A stretch of 64,000 nt of DNA from Symsagittifera roscoffensis (taxonomy: Eukaryota; Xenacoelomorpha; Acoela; Convolutidae). Below the pieces are notes generated by a model. It searched no databases and was not told the DNA's origin. It saw only the letters and a list, made by a program, of their open reading frames with translations. The stretch lies in the NCBI RefSeq assembly GCF_963678635.1, contig NC_087067.1:8105716-8169715 (forward strand). The letters run 5' to 3'. A program made the translations under genes and the position numbers. Below, in pieces: positions 12,901-21,900 of the stretch (positions within the stretch are counted from its first letter, which is position 1; each line of letters begins with the position of its first letter).

Positions 12901-15900
12901 TAGCTGGTAAATGAACTTTTATGAAAAATTCCTCAGTTAACCTATAAAAAACAATTTCCGAAGAGGTCTTCAAAACATCATTGTTGAAACTGATCATTCA
13001 ATAAATAAAAATTAGTCCAATTCTCGTTGTGACGGCTGTCTAGCTTCTTGTTATTGGACTATTCGCTAGTCTGTGTTGAATAATATATTTATGTGAAGTG
13101 AATAGTTAAACTTAGATGATCAAGGTCGGGACAGATCTCCCGAAATTGATAATGTGTAAAAGTCGATTTCTGTCACTCTCTCACGATTGTTGAAAGATTG
13201 CAGTTATCAACATCTTGAATTTACGTAGCCATTCCAAAATCAATTGAACTCAACTTTCTTATTTTAATTTTAGTTTAATTAATAATTTTGTAGCAGGTCC
13301 CGGGTTGACCTCCATGCACAAAAAAAACTCATCATACAATTCCAAACAACAAATGTGTGGAAAAACGCTTGTCATACAATTTTCATAGAATTTCTGAAAA
13401 TGGTTGAAAAAAGACATAAACTAATTTCTGCGGCTGTTTGATTCTATAAAACAATCTGCGAATAAAAAAACCAGGTTTTTAATTTTGAAAAAATGCTTAT
13501 CACACAATTCCCATATATAGAAATTTTATGACAAGCATTTTTTTGTTAGCGACACAAAAATTTTTTGTAAATTTGAAATTGCCCCAAAAAAATTTTTGTT
13601 AATTTTTCAACCGCAAATCGAACTTTCTACGCAAACAAACATAATCCAAGAAAAAATTTTGCATGCAATAATTGATTTGTTGCATAACGTAGTCCTGGAT
13701 ACACAAAGGTTGGATCTTTTCCGTTTGGCTATATAACTTTTTTCAAAAACGCTGAAAACTCCTACTTTTTTGTATGGCATGTTTATGTATGCCTTAATCA
13801 AGGTATGGTATATTAAAAACTCAAATATTAAAATGATCATCGTTGAAAAGTGTTGCCAAAAATCAAAAATTTCGTTATATCATTTGTGCAAGACAGCTCT
13901 AAGACAATTCAGGTCGTTTTTTATTCATTGCAAATGCAAAACCTTCCAACCTTTGGTGCTTCGAGTAAACCAAGATTTTTTCACTTGTGTTCAGTTACAA
14001 GCGCAACCCAAAATCTTTCAGAAATTAAATTTAGAAACGAAAAACCAAATTTTTGGATTATGGAAAAACACCTATTGTACATTTTTCATGTGTGGAAAAA
14101 AGCTTATCATAGAGATTTCATAAAATTTTCGGTACGTATGGAATTGTATTAAATTGTATGGCAAGAAGTTTCCCATGTATGGAAATTTGTATGATAAGAA
14201 GTTTGGTGAACCCGGGTAACTATGTCACACTCGTGTCCAAAAATACTTGAATAAATGGCCTGAATAAACGGTCTTGAGGTTCGCTAAACAAAAAAGAGCT
14301 TCGCTAAACGAAATAAACAGTCTGGAATGTGGGGAGATAATACAAATGGACGACTCTTCTCGATGGGCCTATTAAGGCCTACTGATAGCTCCTCTGCGAT
14401 TCGCAGGAATCACATGAAAAAAAAGGTATTTACAGTTTTTTCTGGATAGATAACATTTGTACAATTCAAAAAGCTTGCCACTATCTGTTTTTTGTGTCGA
14501 ATCGAAAGGGCAAAAAAAACTATTTACAATTAAACCGATTAGCATGCGCAATTCGATAATTTCCTTTTTCATTATTTCAAAGCCACATTTGATTTTAAAC
14601 GCGTACTTTGTTTTAAAGGCTGCATTGTCAAGCGAACAGTCCTAGTGCAAAAGTTTGATCCATCGACATGAAAAAAGATTTAATTGAAACAAGACTACTC
14701 GTATCAGGGCGAAGCCCTGAATGTTCCGACTGCCTATTAAGGTTTATGGAGCAGTAATAGCATTAAAAAATTAAAACTAGTAAAACAAAATGAATTTTTT
14801 TTTTCTAAAATTTGAAATTTTTTATCAAAATCATCCACCCACAAGCCATTTAAAGTACAAAAGGATAGATTTCGCTATTTGTAACAAATCAATTATGGCA
14901 AATAAGCTTCGTTAAACCAATTTGGAACGATATCTAAGACGGATTAACTCTCCGCTTACACGTTAATAGCGCGAAAACATCGCAAGCTAATTGTACCAAA
15001 TTGGCCAAAATGGCAATCTTTAAACCCCAATAACTTGACGAAAAATCATCACAGGTGAAGTATCTTTTTCAAATTTGAGCTCAGGACAACAATACCTTTC
15101 GAATGATATAAAAAAAATCCGTCAAAAATGGCTAGTTAAAAAGTCGAAATTTGTCTGAAGAAAAAAAAACCCACCCCGAGCACAAATATTCCGTTACTTT
15201 CGTATCGAAAGTCGGAACAATTATAAGTTATGTAAACTTCTTATGCGGCGGTCACTGTTTGTTGCGAGTCATTACAAGCTCGATCTGCGGCAGGGTACTA
15301 TTTACGCAGAGTTCGGCTCAAACACAGACGTGTTGGATAAACGAAGTTTTTGCTTCTTCGTTTTGTAGGTGGTTGCTCGTCAGTTTTTATATGCCGAATA
15401 AGCTGCGCATGCTAACCGGTACAAACGCTAAGAAGCAGCCAGGTCCCCAGAAAAAAACGTTCAACGCATCAAACAAAACTGTTGTATTCAAAAAACTCCT
15501 TGGCGATGCATTTTGTGACTAGTTTCAATTTTCTTGCAATTTTTGTGCTGATACAACTAACAAGCATTTTAAGCTCCAATAGGTATAACTGGTTTAGTAG
15601 GAATAAAAATTAGACGGTTTAAGCGCAAGAAATAACAGCCCTCAAGTAGGCATTTTCGGAGGAAGAAGCTGGTTTTAACTATATTTGGATAAATTATATT
15701 CGAAAGCGCAAGAACAACTAAGCAGCACTCAAGTAGTTCGTCTCAAGCCGTTGACACGAAAAAAAAACACTCTAATTGGAATAATCAATATTTTATTGAT
15801 AAAACAACTTGACTAAATAATTGAAATCTGAATTATCGGTTTTCATTATTTCAGCGACACGGTATTTTTTCGGCGCAGTACAATCTTTATTTTTCAGAAT

Positions 15901-18900
15901 TATGACGCCGAGCTCGGTTGATTAGAGAGAAATCTAGATTAAATTAATAGTCTGTGGAGTTCTGCTGCAAATTCTTACATGTAATTAAATTTAAAAATTG
16001 AACCATGGACCTGAGAAAAAATGTCTGAGGAATTGAAGTTAATTTCTGTGCTCTGTTGAAGCCAAAATTGGGGCCTAATCAACTGTTAGAAAACGCTCTT
16101 TGTCTTTTCTTAATGAACACTAGAGGAAAAAAGAAGAGAAAAGAAAAAACAAAGAGGAGCAAAAAGCTTTTCAATGCAATGCAAACATATAATTTTCGAA
16201 AAAATTTTTGCGATTGCATTATGATTGTTTTGAAAAAAAATTTGTGAGAATGAATAACAAGTGCTTCATATGTGTTGAAACTAGAATTTTAAAAACAACA
16301 CAAATGTCAATCTGTTTACCCAGAAAACAGGTGCGCATCTATGATTTTCTCGACTGGGGGTGGATTTTCAAAAAATTTTCTAACATTTTGTCCATCTTTT
16401 TTTAAGTCGACCAAGTTGATTTTCCTAGCACACTCAGAAAACTGTAAAAACCCTAGTTTGACAAAAAAAAGTTTGCGTCTGAGGCAAACGTTTGAAAAAC
16501 GGGCCAAAAAAATCAGTTTTCTGGAAACATTTGTCTGAAAATGTCGTACAGCACATACTGCATCTGCAGTAACAATGTTAACCTCGCTGCACACTTACCT
16601 TGGGACGCATATCGGTATCTATAATTATATATATTGTTACTAAACTTAAGTCAAAGTCATTCAGTGTTGATCACTGAGTAGACTTTAGTTTTACGTTAGC
16701 TCTGCGTACAATGGTACGACAAAGTGAGCTGGTTCACAGAACCGTCTATTGATTGAGAAAACAAAGTTTCGGATTTAAATTAACTCTTGAAACTATATCA
16801 CTTTCAATTGAGCTTACAGCATTTCATTACCTTATCACAGCCAGCAGGAATCATTTCACAGGATAACAGAATGGACATGGGTATTCCAGTGTTCTGGACA
16901 TCAGCTAGTTCGGATCCACCGTGGAAATTTAAAATTCGGTTGGACCAATTTATGTTTGCAGTGACGGTGAAAAAAAATGTGAATATTGAGATATTACTAG
17001 AAGAACCAAAAGAAATCATTGATGAGCCAATGCCTCGCCCAGAAACTCCGGGAGCAACCGAATATGCACAGGCAGTAACGGACCGGGAAGCGAGAGATAG
17101 ACTAAGAAGAGACAAAGTAATACTCGAAAACCAAGAAAGAAGGGAACGCGGACCCAAAGTCGGATATAATGTGTTCTACAATGAAGTCCGAAAACGACTT
17201 AAGTCTCGTTTATTCCTGGCGCTAGGCACAGAAGTGGAAAAAATTCGTGCAGAAAATTTCACATATTGAAATATCAAAACTGGAGTTCAGAGACATGGTG
17301 AGATTGGCTAAGGTATCATTTGAAAAAACGAAAAACAACACGTATGAGCGATATAGATTATTCAGCAGAGCACAAGAATCCGGAGAGACCTTGGAGTCTT
17401 TTCATGTGGCACTAACTGCACAAGCAGCCACGGCCGAATTGGGTGGATTGGAAGAAGAACTGGTCCGAGATCTATTCATATCCCGATTGAAAAGTTTTGC
17501 ATTGCAAGATATATTGACATTCAAAACATTCGCACCAGATGAAGTTCTCAAACGAGCTATCAAATTTTAACAAAAATTCTGCCCATTGATCAAAAATTCT
17601 GCCCAGTGGGGGACCACAGGGGATGTGGTCTGGTCGAACGAACCATACAAACCATCAAACGAAGACTGGGACTTCTGTTATTGGACGAAAATGTAAGATC
17701 AATAAAACTTGCTCCTAGCACGATAATTCGAGATCTTAGATGTAGCAAACAAAAAACGATCAACTGCTCCCCATTCGAAGCTCATTTTGGACGACTTCCA
17801 AAAACTGAGCTCAAAATCTTAAGGGATAAGTTCATTAAAAACTTTGATCGTTTAGATAAGGAACACCTGGAGCGCTCAGCCCTCACTGCTTCACAACTAA
17901 AAAGACAGATAGATCAGTCAAGGGATAGCGTCAAAATTGTGAGAAAAGGGCAAAGCAGCAGAGGACAGACACCGGGCTAAAGCCCTAAAGACATTGCTCG
18001 AAGCAAATGCTCGATGGAATACGACCCGGAGGGACATGTCAGCTAAGGATATAAAGCGGATAAACGACGCGACGAGCACAATTAACCCATATTTAAGAAA
18101 AGAGCTCCTATACTCGTGGGAATACGGTTTCATCGAGGACAAGCCAGAAGAGGAAGGCCAAAGATCACCAAATCTACTGAGGAAAGATGAAAGCAGGAAG
18201 AGCGGGAAGGTTTTAACGAATCCTTTAAAGCGGAAAGTTCAATCGGAAGCTCCACACACAGTAAAAACAGCGGCGGGGGCAATCTTTAAAAAGAGCGATA
18301 TCGCCGAATCAAAAAATGACACCGGTGACCTCAGAGACAAAAGCCAAAAAAAAGTTCAATCAAGAAGAAGCCCTCATGGAAACGAACCCAAATCAAGAAC
18401 AAGGAAAAAAGACGGCGGAACAAAAAAAACAAACAGCGAGTCAGAAGAAAAGCCTGAAATCCAGGAGAGATCGGAAATGGAGAATACAGCGGCGCTATAC
18501 CAAGATAGCCAACAGAATGTAACATCTAAAGACATAGAGGTAAATGGATGGCTGAACTTTGCAATAAAGAGGGCCAAACCCAACAATGCTGATCCAGTGT
18601 TGGGAAACGCGAGTAGCTCGGAACCAAAAGGAGTCAGAAAAAAGGACAAAAAGCGAACTTGTCAAGGGGCGAGAAAACAAAAAGCTGCAGCAGCAGTAAG
18701 TCAGAAAAACAAAACAGACGAACATGAGGAAACAAACAAACTGTCAACTACGGCGAAAGCTTATACGGTGAACACGTCCACCCCAAGGAAGGAGATGAAA
18801 GTTTAGAGCAAAGAAATAGCTCGAATGACATCAGCGGAAAAAATACTGGAAACATTCCATAGCCGCGACCTAATCCCAGAGGACTGGAATCTGTTAGCCG

Positions 18901-21900
18901 ACCAGGTCCTGACAAGAGGAGTGCAGAGGGCTGCAGAAAATGTTTTGAAAACTATGGACACGAGCGGCGATGAAGACAACAACGCAGCCCAAGGATTCTC
19001 AGACGAATCAGGCGAAAGCGACGTAACTGTGAGACGCAGTGGAAGGCAGACAAAAAACAAAGGTCCCAGTCGATATGGAAATCCTGTCAAACATTCAGTC
19101 AAACTCATTACTACACAGCAGGATATCGCAGATCTCAATAAGGCGGCGCTGGAGGCGTACAGGATTAAACTGGCAACGTTTAAAACTGATGTAAACAAGC
19201 CGGTGGAGACGAAACTAGGATTGCTTGAAACATCTTTTTCATCGAAAGTTTGGAATCGAGGCACTGAACCTTGCAAAAACCTGGAATGCTGCATGGCGGG
19301 TCCCCCTAAACTTTGATGACAATTTGGTAGAGGAACAAAATAGACCAGAGGAAAAATGAAACGCGAGGGTTCCTGCAGAAGATCAAAAATCTGTTCAAAA
19401 CTGATTAAAACTGAGTACTAAAACTCATGGTTATTTTAAATTTTATAAGTATACAATAAAAAATTTAGTTATCCCAAGGGGAGTGTGGTACTAAATTTTA
19501 GGGTGTTTTGGTCTCCGATCGATGTCATAAAATAATACCAAAGGGGACCTTTTGGTTTGAGAGAGAGTCAAATCTCTGAGGGGAACCACCTGCCGACCCA
19601 AAGGGTCCCCCTTTGTACTATTTTGAGATATCCATTTTTGGAAACCCCAAGTTTTAGGAGGGGTCAGCGCGCGCCGAAAGAACGCAACTTCTTGGTGAAA
19701 ACTTCCCAAAAATGCCAAAAAACGTCTTCAAGGTTCTTTCAGGGTCTTTGTAGTGCTTGGGGAAAGCTCGGAAAACCATTTTGATCTACCTAAAAAATTT
19801 TCGACGGTACTTTTAAGGACATCTATTTTATCGCAAAAAAATTGTACAAGCAACATCTTCCGTTTTCCATGAGATCAATATAATAGGCACTGATCAACAA
19901 AAATAGGCTACTGATTCAACAACCACTCGCATGGAATTGGAAAAACAAGGTAGATTTTCATGAGATCAATATCTGTTTTCAACAAAAATAGGCTACTGAT
20001 TCAACAACCACTCGCATGGAATTGGAAAAACAAGGTAGATTTTTGACGCACAAAATGTACTTTATGATAAAAAGATGTATCTTTTTTAGAATTGGAGCCC
20101 TAAGAAACAAAACTGCTCGTATCAGGGCGAAGACTCTAATGTTCCAATTGCCTTTTGGAATAGAGTAATAAAATTTTAAAACAATTTTTCTGTTCATTGG
20201 TTTTTCAGTACCTCTTTATAGAAAATCATACTCTTCAATTTTTGCTCTCGCCCTCCTTTAATTTTTTCATAGGTATATTTCTTCAGTTTTCACATCGAAC
20301 ACAGTTCATCATTTCATCATTCTGCAAATCTGCGCGTTGTTTTGTTAAATTTTTTTTATTCCAGTCATTCTCACAAAAAGAACTGGTTTTAGACCACCTG
20401 CCAAGACACACCGATTTGTAGTAGATTGTGGTCGAAACAATCTGTGTCAATCAAAACCGCTACTCCTGTATAAAGTTGCTAATATTTTATGAATTCAATT
20501 TTGCGTTTTTTAAATCACTAAATAAATTTTGCTCTGGTGATTATGACTCTTGTATATATCGTTTTTTTTGTCTTTGTTTCCTTTTTTGTGTAAACCTATT
20601 TGTAAACAAAAATCATAAAAAAACTTGTTTCTCTGTTTCTTTTTGATTGGCTTGATTTCAGAGCATAATGAAAACATAAGGAAAGATTTCACATGATGGA
20701 AGCAGATCTAACCAACAAAACAAAAACAACTGGAATAAAAACTAGAACAATGACTAATCAAACTGAATTTTTTTAAAAAAAAACTTACTCATAATACCGG
20801 AACAACAACATTTAACTACTATTCAACTAAGAAGATGAATTAATTTCTCATCGTAGTAATTATACAGTGCTGATTTAAATTATCCGGACAAAAGGAACAA
20901 AACTTGAAATTCAAACACATTTTTTCTCAACTTGGGTTAACATCAGATAAAAAGAGAAGAGACCAAAAATTGCTGAGAATTTTATCAAATTTTTTGGGTG
21001 CAATTTTGTCTTCGAAATTCTCAACCAAAATGTTGCCCCAAAAATGGGTCATTTTGGTTTTGCTCGATCAATCAAGAGTTAAGCTGATACTACTTTGTTT
21101 ATTGACAAAAATATATATATCACACAGCTCAACAAATTTTTAGAAGGGTTAAATCCAAAAACCTGTGTAAGAGAAAATATTTTTGCTTGATAGTCAAGGT
21201 ATGTGATTTCACTATATAAAAACCAAAATCTTTGCTTAAAAACAAATTTTCAACATTTTACGCAAAATTTTGGAGATTAAACTTTTTTGGAACTTTTGTT
21301 GGGCTGTGTAAAAGGCTTCTTGTGATGTATATTTTTTATCAATTAACAAAGTAGTTTCAGCGTAATTTTTGAATAATCGAACAAAACCAAAATGTCCCAT
21401 TTTTGGGGTAAAATTTGGATTGAGAATTTCGAAGAAAAAATTTCATCATATTAATTCTGATGAAATTCTAAGCTACTTTTGTTCTCTTCGATTTTTGTCA
21501 AAGTTAACCCAATTTGAGTAAAACGTGTTTGAAAGTTCAAGCTTTTTTCCTTTTGTCCGGATAATTTAAATCAGCACTGTACACTAATGAACATATCAAA
21601 TATGAGTAACTATGAGAAAACAGCTGACGAACCCATATGGGTTGCTGGGTTCTACTCTGAATTTAAAGACGCAGGTGACAATCCAAACGAATTTTCAATG
21701 TTGTAGAAAAACATTAAACTTATATTATCATCATAATAACAATCATAATAAAATAACTAATGAAAGAGTTTAAAAAGACAAAAAAAAACTTCGCCAAAGA
21801 TGAATATGACCTGTCTATTGCAGAAGTGCAAATTGTTGCGAATGGCTACCTAAATAAAGGCATCATTAAAAATGAAGGTACCACAAAAATCACTAAAAAC

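Larger units (their letters stand above)
16635..19500 (+). mobile_element. Internally deleted Ty3/gypsy element
   Basis: Order: candidate 5' LTR 16635-16832 (starting TGTTACTAAACTT), tRNA-Ser-like primer site 16833-16852 (TATCACAGCCAGCAGGAATC), gag 16787-17570, a junction at about 17570-17605 where protease, RT, RNase H and most of integrase are missing, integrase C-terminal part, a long charged post-integrase region, polypurine tract AAGGGGAG (19476-19483) and the first bases of a 3' LTR (TGTGGTACTAAATTTT) before truncation. It lies in intron 2 of the CACNG-like gene in antisense orientation. LTR limits are inferred from the short similarity TACTAAAYTT and are tentative. Confidence 0.7.

Noticed and set aside
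15151-15522. 123-codon plus-strand ORF
   Set aside because: It begins inside the conserved right end of a family F element, and the same start is not extended at other copies. No motif or splice context.
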